A stretch of DNA of 39,634 bases, taken from positions 1 through 39,634 of the forward strand of contig JAIRVJ010000100.1 in assembly GCA_031253955.1 (NCBI GenBank), given 5' to 3'. Numbering within the stretch: position 1 is the stretch's first letter; each line of letters starts with the position of its first letter. Below are positions 1 to 7,959 of the stretch, piece after piece. Position numbers and translations under genes: made by a program. The notes below the pieces were generated by a model. That model did not search any database, was not told the DNA's origin, and saw nothing but the letters and a program-made list of their open reading frames with translations. The DNA is from Burkholderiaceae bacterium (lineage in GTDB: Bacteria > Pseudomonadota > Gammaproteobacteria > Burkholderiales > Burkholderiaceae_C).

Positions 1-134
1 CATAGCACGGCTATGGCTGCGGTTTGCGCCTTGCAGCCCATCCCGAAAAGGTGCCTGCGCGACCCCGAAAAGACTATGAACAGGCTCTAAGCGCCGGTTT
101 TGCCCGTAGCGCCTGGCGCACGCAGCTAGCTTCT
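1..134. other. Window edge, no gene recognised
   Basis: I see no convincing gene here. A short plus-strand reading frame closes with TAA at 88-90 and could be the tail of a gene that begins before the window, but its translation matches nothing I recognise. It is followed by an AT-rich repeat and then by the stop codon of a minus-strand permease gene. Confidence 0.3.
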
Positions 135-226
135 ATATTCATAGCTGCACGCTTGGGTTGGATGTTTGTTTCCAACTATTTTGTGTTGAAAATGTATACT
201 GCGCATTGGTAGTTTGCTATTAAATT
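135..226. repeat. AATAGCT-type intergenic repeat, copy 1
   Basis: This is an AT-rich stretch bounded by ATATTCATAGCT on the left and GCTATTAAAT on the right, the two partly inverted ends shared by the other copies of this family in the window. It lies downstream of the minus-strand permease gene. It resembles the small intergenic repeats common in Comamonadaceae genomes. This copy is one of the weaker matches. Confidence 0.45.
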
Positions 227-274
227 TACAGAAAACGCGAACCGGCAGCACATCGAACGCCCAACGCCCAGCAT

Positions 275-1327
275 TTAGCCTTCTTCTTCTTCGTTGAACA
301 GCGACCAAGCGGCCATGAACAGGGCGGCGATGGTGGGGCCGATGACGAAGCCGTTGATGCCGAACACGCTCATGCCGCCCAGCGTGGAGACGAGCACCAG
401 ATAGTCCGGCATCCGCGTGTTCTTGCCCACCAGCAGCGGGCGCAGCAGGTTGTCCGACAGGCCGATGACCACCGCGCCCCAGAACACCAGCGCAATGCCC
501 TGCCAGATTTCGCCGGTGGCCAGCAGATAAACGGCCGCTGGCGCCCACACCAGCGACGCGCCCACGGCGGGCAGCAGCGATAAAAACGCCATCACCACGC
601 CCCAGAACACCGCCCCCTGAATGCCCAGCACGGCAAAGGCGATGCCGCCCAGCAGCCCTTGCAGCAGCGCGATCAGGATGTTGCCCTTGACGGTGGCGCG
701 CACCACGGTGGCGAATTTGCCGAGCAGGTGGCGCGTCTGCGCCGGCCCCAGCGGAATCGTGCGGCGCAGCAGCGCCGTCAACTGGGCGCCGTCGCGCAGC
801 AGAAAGAACAGCAGGTACAGCATCACCACGAAGCTGACCAGAAACTGAAACGCGTTCTGCCCGATGGCGATGGTGCGCGCGGCCAGAAACTGCCCGCCCT
901 GCGCCAGCGCGCCGGAGATGTTGTCGAGCACCCCGCTGGGGCTGGTCAGCCCCAGGTGCTCCAGGGCGCTGGTGGCCCAGCCGGGCAGCACGCGCAGAAT
1001 TTGCTGGCCGTAGGCGCTGAAGTTGATCTGCCCGGAGCGCACTTTTTGCGCGATGCCGGCGATCTCCCCAATCAGGTTGACCGACAGCAGCGCCAGCGGC
1101 AAGCACACCACCAGCACCACCAGCGCCAGCGTGAGCAGCGCCGCCACGTTCTGGCGCCGTCCCACGTGCGCCAGAATGCGCCGCTGCAATGGCGCGAACA
1201 CCAGCGCCAGCACCAAGGCCCAGAACACCGCGCCGAAAAAAGGCGCCAGCACCACCCACGCAAAGGCCGCCGTCACGGCGGCCAGCAAGCTCAGGAAAAC
1301 CGCGCGCTGGAGTTGGGGAGTGTTCAT
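275..1327 (-). CDS. AI-2E family transporter (PerM/YdiK-like permease)
   Basis: This encodes a 350-residue inner-membrane protein of the AI-2E transporter family (PF01594), whose members export or import autoinducer-2-like molecules or ions; the substrate cannot be told from sequence. Hydrophobic segments cluster in the N-terminal 90 residues, a polar, amphipathic central region follows, and at least four membrane segments occupy the C-terminal half, which is the usual layout. It ends with a glutamate run. The ATG at 1327 was chosen because translation starting with MNTPQLQ runs straight into the first membrane helix. An earlier in-frame start would translate the GC-rich hairpin repeat upstream. 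It is transcribed alone, diverging from ubiE. Confidence 0.85.
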   Translation of the reverse strand: MNTPQLQRAVFLSLLAAVTAAFAWVVLAPFFGAVFWALVLALVFAPLQRRILAHVGRRQNVAALLTLALVVLVVCLPLALLSVNLIGEIAGIAQKVRSGQINFSAYGQQILRVLPGWATSALEHLGLTSPSGVLDNISGALAQGGQFLAARTIAIGQNAFQFLVSFVVMLYLLFFLLRDGAQLTALLRRTIPLGPAQTRHLLGKFATVVRATVKGNILIALLQGLLGGIAFAVLGIQGAVFWGVVMAFLSLLPAVGASLVWAPAAVYLLATGEIWQGIALVFWGAVVIGLSDNLLRPLLVGKNTRMPDYLVLVSTLGGMSVFGINGFVIGPTIAALFMAAWSLFNEEEEG

Positions 1328-1361
1328 ATGCGTTGAGCGTTCTGCGTGAAGAGCGGTTTTG

Positions 1362-1467
1362 CTCCCTCTCCCGCAAGAGGGAGAGGGTTGGGGAGAAGGC
1401 AAGTGGCGCTGGTTAGCGTAACAACGTTCGTGCCGCGCACCCTCTCTCCCCCAAAGGAGAGAGGGAA
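1362..1467. repeat. Paired GC-rich hairpin repeat, copy 1
   Basis: Two hairpins lie about 50 bases apart, one around 1364-1387 (CCCTCTC arms with a CGCAAG-like loop) and one around 1440-1465 (CCTCTCT arms with a CAAAGG-like loop). They sit in the divergent region between the permease and ubiE. Similar paired hairpins occur at 23520-23638 and 27794-27912 and a single one at 4235-4260, so this is a dispersed REP/BIME-like family. It could also act on transcription or mRNA stability. Confidence 0.7.
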
Positions 1468-1545
1468 CAACAAAATCCAGACATCACCCCAATATACCGG
1501 AGCGGGCACAATCACAGCTTTGTTGCATTCAAACCATCACCCGCC

Positions 1546-2280
1546 ATGCCCACCACCCATTTCGGCTATGAAACCGTCGAGGAGCAAGACAAGGCGCGGC
1601 GCGTGCGCGGCGTGTTCGATTCCGTGGCCACGCGCTACGACCTGATGAACGATCTCATGTCGCTGGGCCTGCACCGGTGGTGGAAGCACTGCGCGGTGAT
1701 GGCCGCCAACGTACAGCCCGGCGCGCAGGCGCTCGACATTGCCGCCGGCACGGGCGATCTGGCGCACGCCTTCGCCAAACGCGCTGGTCCCACCGGCACG
1801 GTGGTGCACACCGACATCAACGAAGCCATGCTGCGCGTGGGGCGCGACCGGATGATCGACGCCGGCGCCGTGCAGCCCAGCGTCGCCTGCGACGCCGAAA
1901 AGCTGCCTTTTCCCGACGCGCGCTTTGATGTCGTCAGCGTGGCCTTCGGCCTGCGCAACATGACGCACAAGGACGTCGCCCTGCGCGAAATGGCCCGCGT
2001 GCTCAAAAAAGGCGGCAAGCTGCTGGTGCTGGAATTTTCCCGCGTGGTGCGGCCCTTGCGCAAAGCTTACGACCTGTACTCCTTCAACGTGCTGCCGCGC
2101 CTGGGCAAATGGGTGGCGGGCGACGAAGCCAGCTACCGCTACCTGGCCGAATCCATCCGCATGCACCCCGATCAGGAAGAACTGAAGGCGCTGATGAAGC
2201 AAAACGGCTTCGGGCACGTCGATTTTCACAACCTCACCGGCGGCGTCGTGGCGCTGCACGTGGGTATCCGGTGCGACTGA
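1546..2280 (+). CDS. ubiE: Ubiquinone/menaquinone C-methyltransferase UbiE
   Basis: UbiE is the SAM-dependent C-methyltransferase that methylates the demethoxy-ubiquinol ring (and demethylmenaquinol where present) in quinone synthesis. The 244-residue protein is of normal length. It carries the UbiE/COQ5 signature [17 protein letters not shown] at residues 31-47, the SAM-binding loop [12 protein letters not shown] near 62-73, and the family segment [21 protein letters not shown] in the second half. The ATG at 1546 gives the expected N-terminus (THFGYETV). The next gene starts 2 bases after its stop, so the two are probably co-transcribed. The ubiJ and ubiB genes that often follow this pair in related bacteria are not here. 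Confidence 0.96.
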   Translation: MPTTHFGYETVEEQDKARRVRGVFDSVATRYDLMNDLMSLGLHRWWKHCAVMAANVQPGAQALDIAAGTGDLAHAFAKRAGPTGTVVHTDINEAMLRVGRDRMIDAGAVQPSVACDAEKLPFPDARFDVVSVAFGLRNMTHKDVALREMARVLKKGGKLLVLEFSRVVRPLRKAYDLYSFNVLPRLGKWVAGDEASYRYLAESIRMHPDQEELKALMKQNGFGHVDFHNLTGGVVALHVGIRCD

Positions 2281-2282
2281 AA

Positions 2283-3116
2283 ATGAACCAGAAACCAGTC
2301 CCGCGGCTGCTATCGCCGCCGATCCTGGCGCTGATCTTCGTGCTCATGGGCGCGCTAATGGCCGTCGCCATCATCCTGAGCGCCCAGGCCGCGCGCCCCG
2401 CCGCAAGCAAACCGCCGGACAGCGCCGCGCGGCATCAGGCCGCGGAATCCGCCGCGCCGGATTCCGGAAAGCCCCCAAACGCCGCCATGTGGGGCGTCCT
2501 GGCGGCGGGCGCGGGGCTGCTGATTGTGCTGGCGGGCGCGGGCGGCCTCGCGCTGCTGCGCCGCCGCGCCGCCCGGCAAAGCGCGCGCCGCCTGGTGGCG
2601 CTGCCCCAGTACAAACCCTCCAAAATCGGCAACGACGCCTCGGCCCGCCCTTGGGAAAGCGGCATCGCCCCGCTGGCAAGCGCGGCGGCGGACGGCAACG
2701 GCGCAACGCAAACCGGCGCGAGCTGGCGCGTTCCGCCAGGTTTCGACGTGGCGGGCTTCACCGCCGCCGCCGGGCGCAGCTTCATCGCCCTGCAAGCCGC
2801 CTGGGACCAAGGCGACCTGCCCGCGCTGCGCGGCCTGATGACCGACGAAATGCTGGCCGAAACCAGAGAACGCCTGGCCGAACGCGACCAGCGCCGCGCC
2901 GGCGGTCCGCCGGGCCAAACCGAAGTCGCCATGCTCGACGCGCACTTGCTGGGCATCGAGGAACTGTCAGAGCTTTACGTCGCCAGCGTGGAGTTCAGCG
3001 GCATGCTGCGCGAAAACTCCAGCGGCCTGCGCCCTTTCCGCGTCATCTGGAACATGACCCGCCAGCGCCGCGCCTTGGGCGACTGGCGGGTGGCTGGAAT
3101 GCAGGCCATGCAGTAG
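2283..3116 (+). CDS. Tim44-like domain protein
   Basis: This is a 277-residue protein with an N-terminal membrane segment (about residues 8-36), a second hydrophobic segment near 65-90 ending in an arginine-rich stretch, and a C-terminal Tim44-like domain (PF04280) from about residue 155. That domain contains a phenylalanine-rich helix (FTAAAGRSFIALQAAWDQGDL), a 'LRGLMTDEM' segment and a final beta-rich part with FRVIWNMTRQR. Bacterial Tim44-like proteins of this kind follow ubiE in many betaproteobacteria; their role is unproven. The start at 2283 lies immediately after the ubiE stop, fitting translational coupling. It faces tatB tail to tail across about 65 bases. Confidence 0.85.
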   Translation: MNQKPVPRLLSPPILALIFVLMGALMAVAIILSAQAARPAASKPPDSAARHQAAESAAPDSGKPPNAAMWGVLAAGAGLLIVLAGAGGLALLRRRAARQSARRLVALPQYKPSKIGNDASARPWESGIAPLASAAADGNGATQTGASWRVPPGFDVAGFTAAAGRSFIALQAAWDQGDLPALRGLMTDEMLAETRERLAERDQRRAGGPPGQTEVAMLDAHLLGIEELSELYVASVEFSGMLRENSSGLRPFRVIWNMTRQRRALGDWRVAGMQAMQ

Positions 3117-3181
3117 CTCCGCTCGCGCCGCATTCCCGCCTGGCGCGGCCATTCCGCGATGACACGCTAGGCGCCAAACAC

Positions 3182-3661
3182 TCAACTGAAGTTTTTGGGC
3201 CGGAAGCGCGCCACGCGCGCCGCGCCGGATTGCACTTGCCGGCGCACGCCTTGGCGCGCCTTGTACCACTGGGGCGTGGCGCCGCGCTTCACGCGCCAGT
3301 TTTTTTCGGGGCGCCGGTATTGCTGCGCGGGCGGTTCATCTGTGGGAGCTGCAGGCGATTCCTGGGCGGCGCCGGGAAGCTCACGCTTGACCTCGGCCCA
3401 GTTTTTTTCCAGATCGCGCTGCGCGTCGCGCACACCCTGCTCGACCACGCGCCCGGCCTGCTCAATGGAGGTTTTCATGCGCTTGAGTTCGTCCACGTCC
3501 ATGGCGCGGTTGACCTCGGCCTTCACGTCGTTGACGTAGCGCTGCGCGCGCCCCAGCAGCGTGCCGACGGTGCGCGCCACGCGCGGCAGCTTTTCGGGGC
3601 CGATGACGATCAGTGCGACCGCGCCGATCAGCGCCATCTTGGAAATGCCCAGATCCAGCAT
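3182..3661 (-). CDS. tatB: Sec-independent protein translocase subunit TatB
   Basis: TatB is the receptor subunit that, with TatC, binds twin-arginine signal peptides. The 159-residue protein begins [21 protein letters not shown], the single N-terminal membrane helix, followed by the [12 protein letters not shown] hinge and amphipathic helix that distinguish TatB from TatA. A long charged helical region (about 40-95) leads to a basic C-terminal tail. It lies 31 bases downstream of tatA. No tatC follows: the next gene is the convergent Tim44-like gene, whose stop is 65 bases away. This is unusual, because tatABC is normally one operon. Confidence 0.95.
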   Translation of the reverse strand: MLDLGISKMALIGAVALIVIGPEKLPRVARTVGTLLGRAQRYVNDVKAEVNRAMDVDELKRMKTSIEQAGRVVEQGVRDAQRDLEKNWAEVKRELPGAAQESPAAPTDEPPAQQYRRPEKNWRVKRGATPQWYKARQGVRRQVQSGAARVARFRPKNFS

Positions 3662-3692
3662 AGCAAAAGGTCCGCGTCCGGCGTGCCGGCTT

Positions 3693-3932
3693 TCAGGACT
3701 TCTGGGTGGCTTGCACGTCGATGGTAGGCGGCTCGCCCGCCGCCGCCTGGCTGGTTACCTGTTGCGGAACAACGGGCGGCTCGCCTTCAGTGGTGCCGTC
3801 TTTCATGCCTTCCTTGAAACCCTTGACGGCACTGCCCAGGTCGGCGCCGATGTTTTTGAGTTTCTTGGTGCCGAAAACCATCACCACGATCAGCAGCACG
3901 ACCAGCCAGTGCCAAATGGAAAACGAACCCAT
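3693..3932 (-). CDS. tatA: Twin-arginine translocase subunit TatA
   Basis: TatA forms the oligomeric channel component of the Tat export system in the inner membrane. The 79-residue protein shows the classical layout: [20 protein letters not shown] membrane helix, the [24 protein letters not shown] hinge plus amphipathic helix, and a short polar tail rich in proline and glutamine. The start is supported by an AGGAG ribosome site about 7 bases upstream. It is separated from the HIT gene upstream by roughly 330 bases that hold two repeat elements, so it may have its own promoter. Confidence 0.96.
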   Translation of the reverse strand: MGSFSIWHWLVVLLIVVMVFGTKKLKNIGADLGSAVKGFKEGMKDGTTEGEPPVVPQQVTSQAAAGEPPTIDVQATQKS

Positions 3933-4049
3933 GCGATGCTCCTGGCGCCCAAGAGGAAATGTGGACGCAACTGTGCGGAATTTTAGGGCAACGCTTCAGT
4001 CACGTTGCACGTGGTTTTTTCTCCTGCCCAGGAACCTGCATCAAATTCC

Positions 4050-4144
4050 TCGTCATTCCCGCGCAGGCGGGAATCCACAGGGCCTTGGTAACTGCCGGAA
4101 GGCGGATGCGCTGTTTGGATTTTCGCCCGCGCGGGAATGACGAG
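4050..4144. repeat. REP-like inverted repeat, copy 1
   Basis: The element has outward-facing arms: a left arm beginning CGTCATTCCCGCGCAGGCGG at 4051 and a right arm ending in CGCGGGAATGACGAG at 4144, with about 45 bases between. Each arm is itself a small GGCGGGAAT/ATTCCCGC hairpin. A second copy with the same arms lies at 11109-11190. This 'CGTCATTCCCGC' family is widespread in proteobacteria. Here it lies between the HIT gene and tatA. Confidence 0.85.
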
Positions 4145-4234
4145 GGAAAAGTTGTGCCGCGCATGCAGGCCAGTTCCGGAGCGCAAGCAGACAGCGCGGC
4201 TCTTGCAGATGCACCGCTGCCGGCCTGCGGCCGG

Positions 4235-4260
4235 CCCCTCTCCCGTAAACGGGAGAGGGG
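4235..4260. repeat. Single GC-rich hairpin repeat
   Basis: This is a perfect hairpin with 11-base arms (CCCCTCTCCCG ... CGGGAGAGGGG) around the loop TAAA. It ends 3 bases before the stop codon of the HIT gene, so it lies where a minus-strand terminator would be. There is no strong T-run, and its similarity to the hairpins at 1362, 23520 and 27794 suggests a dispersed repeat. Confidence 0.7.
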
Positions 4261-4262
4261 AA

Positions 4263-4649
4263 TCAAAGCTCCGGGCCAAACCCCCACTTCCAGGGCCGCG
4301 GGCCGCCTAGCACGTGCACATGCAGATGCGGCACTTCCTGCCCGCCGTGCCGGCCGGTGTTGATGATGATGCGCCAGCCGCCTTCGGGGTACGGCGCGCA
4401 GCCTTGCTCTTGCGCCAGTTTGGGAGCCAGCAACATGATGCGGCCCATTAGCGCGGCGTGCCGCGGCCCAAACTGCGCGGTGGAAGGAATGTGTTCCTTG
4501 GGCACGAGCATGAAATGGATCGGCGCTTTGGGCGCGATGTCGTAGAAGGCGATCAGTTCGTCATCTTCATGAATTTTGCGGGCGGGCAGTTCGCCCGCGG
4601 CGATCTTGCAGAAGATGCAGCCGGGATCGCGTGGCAGGGGTGCGGTCAT
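4263..4649 (-). CDS. Histidine triad (HIT) family protein, HinT-like
   Basis: This is a 128-residue HIT-superfamily nucleotide hydrolase, of the kind that cleaves purine nucleoside phosphoramidates. It has the N-terminal CIFCKIAAGELPARKIHEDD segment, the central FYDIAPKAPIHFMLVPKEHI segment and the histidine triad HLHVHVLGG near the C-terminus (about 109-117). The length fits the HinT group. The ATG at 4649 is preceded by an AAGGAG ribosome site. It lies 22 bases after the patatin gene on the same strand, in a HisE-patatin-HIT run, and upstream of tatA. HIT genes next to tatAB are common in betaproteobacteria. Confidence 0.93.
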   Translation of the reverse strand: MTAPLPRDPGCIFCKIAAGELPARKIHEDDELIAFYDIAPKAPIHFMLVPKEHIPSTAQFGPRHAALMGRIMLLAPKLAQEQGCAPYPEGGWRIIINTGRHGGQEVPHLHVHVLGGPRPWKWGFGPEL

Positions 4650-4671
4650 GGAAAGGCTCCTTGGCGGTTTT

Positions 4672-5754
4672 TCAGAACAGGGCGCCGTCTGCGGCGCTTT
4701 CGATGCTTTCGACGTTTTCGACGCCGGCCTGCCGCCCCAGATCGTCCCAATGGTGCGCCAGCCATGCCTTGCCCGCGTGGCGGCCCAGGGCGCACAGGCG
4801 CTGCAAGAAGGCGGCGTCGGCGCGCATCTTGCTGGCCGCGCCAAATTGCGCCAGCGCCGCGCCGCCATCGACGCGGTGCAGCAGCACGGAGCGGTAGCGC
4901 GCGGGGTCGAGCCGCCCTTCGTCAAGCAGGCGCTGCACGAAGTCGATGGCGCGCATTTCGGCCAGCAGCGAGGCGTTGAAGGTGATCTCGTTGATGCGCT
5001 CCATGATGTCCTGCGCGCTCGCGCCGGGGCGCCAGGGCGACTCAATCGGGTTGATCTGCACCAGCACCACGTCGCGGCTGGCGGTTTTGTAGATCAGCGG
5101 GTGCAGCGCCGGGTTGCCGGAGTAGCCGCCGTCCCAGTAATATTCGCCGCCGATTTGCACCGGCTGAAACAGCATGGGCAGGCAGGCCGAGGCCATGACC
5201 GCGTCGGCGGTCAGGCTCTGGCCACTGAATACTTCGCCGCGCCCGGTGCGGATGTTGGTGGCTGAAACGAAAACCTGCACGCCCGTATGCTGCGCGCTGG
5301 CGTGCGCGAGCAGCCCGAAATCGACCTGCCGCTCGATCAGCCGGCGCAGCGGGTTGAGGCCCAGCGGATTGGCTTGCGCGGGCGAGAACCACTGCGCCCA
5401 CCAGCCGCCCATCATCGCCTGCATACCGCCCGGCATGGGCAGGCCGCTCATGAACGTGCCGATGACGCCCACCCCGTCCCAAAAGCGCGTCAGCGCCCGG
5501 CGCGCGGCCTCGTTGCGCGCCTGCCCGCGCAGCCCGTCGGCGTGCGCCCGCGCCAGCCCGTGCGCCAGCACCACGGCGTTCATCGCTCCGGCGCTGGCGC
5601 CGCTCACGCCCTCGAAGCGCAAGCGCCCGTCTTCCAGCAGCGCGTCCAGCACGCCCCAGGTGAAAGCGCCGTGTGCGCCGCCGCCCTGCAAGGCCAGGTT
5701 GGCCGTCTTGTGCGCGCGCGGGCCGTCCGGGTGGGAATGGCTGGTTTCGGTCAT
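4672..5754 (-). CDS. Patatin-like phospholipase family protein
   Basis: This is a 360-residue patatin-fold acyl hydrolase with a Ser-Asp dyad. The oxyanion-hole motif is [11 protein letters not shown] (about residues 20-30), the nucleophile elbow is [13 protein letters not shown] (GASAG, about 48-60) and the catalytic aspartate lies in the [11 protein letters not shown] motif. No signal peptide is visible, so it is probably cytoplasmic or membrane-associated. The ATG at 5754 overlaps the hisE stop by four bases (ATGA), indicating translational coupling; longer in-frame starts would run deep into hisE. Its lipid substrate is unknown. Its place between hisE and the HIT gene is one that other small membrane-protein genes often occupy in relatives (from memory). 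Confidence 0.9.
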   Translation of the reverse strand: MTETSHSHPDGPRAHKTANLALQGGGAHGAFTWGVLDALLEDGRLRFEGVSGASAGAMNAVVLAHGLARAHADGLRGQARNEAARRALTRFWDGVGVIGTFMSGLPMPGGMQAMMGGWWAQWFSPAQANPLGLNPLRRLIERQVDFGLLAHASAQHTGVQVFVSATNIRTGRGEVFSGQSLTADAVMASACLPMLFQPVQIGGEYYWDGGYSGNPALHPLIYKTASRDVVLVQINPIESPWRPGASAQDIMERINEITFNASLLAEMRAIDFVQRLLDEGRLDPARYRSVLLHRVDGGAALAQFGAASKMRADAAFLQRLCALGRHAGKAWLAHHWDDLGRQAGVENVESIESAADGALF

Positions 5755-6119
5755 GCGCGCCGCGCTTTTTCTTCCAAACCGGAAAGCCCTTCGCGGCGGG
5801 CCAGTTCCGCCGTCACGTCGGCGGCGCGGCAGCCGTAATACGCCAGCGCCACCATGCCGTGAAACCACAGATCGGCCATCTCGGCCACTAGCTTTTCGCG
5901 TGCTCCGCGGCCATGCTCGGCATCCTTGGCCGCCAGCAACACCTCGGCGGCTTCTTCGCCGATTTTTTTCAGAAATGCATCCGGCCCCTTGGCCAGCAGG
6001 CGCGCGACGTAGCTCGTCTGCGGATCGCCGCCGCGCGCGGGCAAGCGGCTCTCAATCACCTGCGTCAGGCGGGCCAGCACGGCGTCGGGGGCGGGAGAAT
6101 CGGTCAAGGCGGAAGTCAT
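5751..6119 (-). CDS. hisE: Phosphoribosyl-ATP pyrophosphatase HisE
   Basis: HisE hydrolyses phosphoribosyl-ATP to phosphoribosyl-AMP, the second step of histidine synthesis. The 122-residue all-helical protein carries the MazG-like metal-binding motif [15 protein letters not shown] (EExxE) and the second acidic motif [13 protein letters not shown]. It is first in a minus-strand run hisE-patatin-HIT. The hisI gene that usually precedes hisE is not adjacent: the next gene upstream encodes an unrelated secreted protein, so the his cluster appears to be broken here. Confidence 0.95.
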   Translation of the reverse strand: MTSALTDSPAPDAVLARLTQVIESRLPARGGDPQTSYVARLLAKGPDAFLKKIGEEAAEVLLAAKDAEHGRGAREKLVAEMADLWFHGMVALAYYGCRAADVTAELARREGLSGLEEKARRA

Positions 6120-6154
6120 GGCGCAATCATTCTGGCGAGATGCGCCAGTGCTTT

Positions 6155-6214
6155 GATATTAATAGCTGCAAACCAAAGCAACACATGGGTTTGCAGCCGA
6201 TTTGGCTATAAATT
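6155..6214. repeat. AATAGCT-type repeat with perfect 10-bp stem, copy 2
   Basis: The element contains TTAATAGCT at its left end and GGCTATAAATT at its right end, with an exact inner inverted repeat GCTGCAAACC (6165-6174) and GGTTTGCAGC (6188-6197). It lies between the hisE start and the end of the secreted-protein gene, both on the minus strand, so the stem-loop could act as a terminator for the latter. Confidence 0.6.
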
Positions 6215-6253
6215 CCGCATTCAGGATTGAGCCGCCCTGACAGCGGCGGTGGC

Positions 6254-6820
6254 TCACCTCCTGCCGTGCTCGTCCTTGCCGCGAGGGTGCGTATTCACGG
6301 GACGCGGCGGCGGCGCGCTACGGCTTTCCATCCTGACCGGCGGGCGGGGGGAGTTGACGCGCGGCGCAGGAGGCGCGGACCGGTGCTCCACTCTGGCAGG
6401 CGAGCGATCCATTCTGGCGGGCGGGCGGTACGTGTAGCGCGCGAAGTTCGCCCGCCGCCGGTCGTACATGCTGCGATGGCTGCGGTAATGCGGCACGTAT
6501 ACACGCTGATACCAGCCGCTATCGACGAAGTACACGGACCGGTTGCAGGCGTTGTAGTAGCCGCAGTATGTTCCCCAGTTGGCATATTGATCGGGCGGCA
6601 CGTACAAATACAGCGGCGCCATTCCCACGGCCACCGGCTGGATAGCTACCGGCTGCTGATACACCAGCGCGGGCGGCGGCGCGCCGCCACCTATGTCGAT
6701 GGCCCCGTAAAACCCCGGCTGGCCGATGGACAGGGATACTGCCGTCTGCGCCTGACCCGTGACCGCGCCGGCGGCCAGGATCACGCCAAGAACAAGATGC
6801 GAAACGGTTTTGGCTTTCAT
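6254..6820 (-). CDS. Secreted basic protein of unknown function
   Basis: I do not recognise a characterised family. The 188-residue product starts with a clear Sec signal peptide (KAKTVSHLVLGVILAAGAVTGQAQ, cleavage expected after AQA), then a Tyr/Pro-rich region with a WGTYCGYYNACN segment holding two cysteines and SVYFVDSGWYQRVYVPHYR. The C-terminal 65 residues are low-complexity and very basic, with two imperfect copies of an 'R-x-E-x-RSAPPxPR' unit. It is probably periplasmic or surface-associated. The ATG at 6820 has an AAGGAG ribosome site 7 bases upstream, which lies inside a small perfect hairpin. It is transcribed divergently from the GntR gene. Confidence 0.75.
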   Translation of the reverse strand: MKAKTVSHLVLGVILAAGAVTGQAQTAVSLSIGQPGFYGAIDIGGGAPPPALVYQQPVAIQPVAVGMAPLYLYVPPDQYANWGTYCGYYNACNRSVYFVDSGWYQRVYVPHYRSHRSMYDRRRANFARYTYRPPARMDRSPARVEHRSAPPAPRVNSPRPPVRMESRSAPPPRPVNTHPRGKDEHGRR

Positions 6821-6827
6821 GGCTACT

Positions 6828-6840
6828 CCTTTCAGAAAGG
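6828..6840 (-). promoter_or_regulatory. Hairpin covering a ribosome binding site
   Basis: A perfect 6+1+6 palindrome (CCTTTCTGAAAGG on the minus strand) overlaps the AAGGAG ribosome site of the secreted-protein gene, with its 3' arm supplying the AAGG. A TTGACA hexamer lies just upstream of it. The stem could limit translation initiation, but it is short and no function is shown. Confidence 0.35.
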
Positions 6841-6920
6841 TTGTCAAGCTTACATCAAGCCAGCCGGCTCACGCGGGGTGATTTCAAAGATTCCCTGATT
6901 TTTTCATCCAAAGGAGCTTC

Positions 6921-6949
6921 TTCAAGGCCAAAGAACTTTTTGGTACAAT
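6921..6949 (+). promoter_or_regulatory. Candidate promoter for the GntR regulator gene
   Basis: An extended -10 element TGGTACAAT (6941-6949) is preceded at 17 bases by a poor -35 (TTCAAG). It would start transcription near 6956, about 70 bases before the GntR gene. The palindrome-like surroundings (GGTACAATTGG) could hold an operator. This is a motif match only. Confidence 0.25.
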
Positions 6950-7027
6950 TGGAAACAACTTCAGCCATGCGATGAGGTGATGTGTCTTGTCTTGACCCAT
7001 CGCCATTTTTTAATCGGAACGCCTCAT

Positions 7028-7840
7028 ATGTCTGCTCCTGCACCTGCCATCAATCCGCCCGTCTCCAACCCGTCGGCCGCGCTGCTCGGCCAGCTGCAAC
7101 TGGAAGCGCGCGTCTCCGAGCCTTACTACCTGCAATTGCAGCGGCAGATTGAGGCGCTGGTGCGTTCGGGTGCCTTGCCTGCGGGCACCGGCCTTCCTTC
7201 GGAGCGCGACTTGGCCGAGATGCTCAATATCAGCCGCTCCACCGCCAAGCGCGGCTACGACGAATTGCGGCGCGCCCGCCTGCTCGTCAGCAAGGGACGG
7301 CGCAGCGGCACCGTGGTGCAGGGCGTGCCGCACGTCGTGCCGGCGATGCGCGATCTCAAAGGCTTTAGCGACAACAAGCAGGAGCTTGACGGGATGCAGG
7401 AGCTTGGCCATATGTCATCGACCCGCGTGCTGGAGCGCGCGATCGTCAGCGACCGCATGGTGGCCTCGATGTTCAACCGCACGTCGGAAGGCGAGTTCTT
7501 GCGGCTGGTGCGCCTGCGTTTGGCCGATGGCGTCCCCATGTCGCGCGAAATCGCGTGGTATGACTTGGGTCTGGCGCCCAAATTGGCGAACTGGCCCGGC
7601 GAAGACTCCGCATATGCTTTTCTGCGCGAGCAATGCGGCCTGAACCCGACCTGGGCCACGCAGTCTATTGAGGCTGTGACCAGTTCCAAGGAAGAAGTCG
7701 CGGCCTTCGGCTTTGCCGCGCCCGCCCCCTGCCTGCTGCTCAAGCGCCAGACCTTCACCGCCGACAACCAGCAGGTGGAATACGTCGAAGGCACCTTCCG
7801 GGGCGACGCCTACCGCTACCAAATCAAGCTGGATTTATAA
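7028..7840 (+). CDS. GntR family (HutC/UTRA type) transcriptional regulator
   Basis: This is a 270-residue repressor-type regulator. The N-terminal winged helix (about 25-95) shows the GntR signature: PYYLQLQRQIEALVRSGAL, then PAGTGLPSERDLAEMLNIS, then RSTAKRGYDELRRARLLVS. The rest is a UTRA ligand-binding domain (about 115-268), with FLRLVRLRLADGVPMSREIAWYDL and the final YVEGTFRGDAYRYQIKLDL. UTRA domains bind small metabolites such as sugars or urocanate. ATG at 7028 was preferred over an upstream start because homology begins soon after. No metabolic target gene is adjacent: a membrane ligase follows and a secreted protein is divergent, so the regulon is unknown. Confidence 0.9.
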   Translation: MSAPAPAINPPVSNPSAALLGQLQLEARVSEPYYLQLQRQIEALVRSGALPAGTGLPSERDLAEMLNISRSTAKRGYDELRRARLLVSKGRRSGTVVQGVPHVVPAMRDLKGFSDNKQELDGMQELGHMSSTRVLERAIVSDRMVASMFNRTSEGEFLRLVRLRLADGVPMSREIAWYDLGLAPKLANWPGEDSAYAFLREQCGLNPTWATQSIEAVTSSKEEVAAFGFAAPAPCLLLKRQTFTADNQQVEYVEGTFRGDAYRYQIKLDL

Positions 7841-7959
7841 AAAAGCAAGCTGACGGCCCGTTTGGGCCGGGGCAGAAGAAAAGGAGCGCGGGCGTCTTGC
7901 TCGCAAAAGCGCCGCGCGGACGTGCTTCCGTCCGCCGCTTCTTGGCACAATCGCCCCCC

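Noticed and set aside
126-1376. Alternative minus-strand frame over the permease
   Set aside because: It is an out-of-frame translation (Arg/Ala/Gly-rich) of the AI-2E permease gene, which has proper membrane helices in the other frame.
2489-3727. 412-codon plus-strand frame across the Tim44-like, tatB and tatA genes
   Set aside because: It crosses genes on both strands, is arginine-rich, and conflicts with clear Tim44-like and TatB proteins.
6855-7043. 62-codon minus-strand frame before the GntR gene
   Set aside because: The translation is not obviously GC-shadow-like, but it has no ribosome site, overlaps the GntR start and promoter region, and matches nothing I know.
7854-7869. CGGCCC-gttt-GGGCCG hairpin after the GntR gene as a terminator
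   Set aside because: No T-run follows on the plus strand, so it is not a convincing intrinsic terminator.
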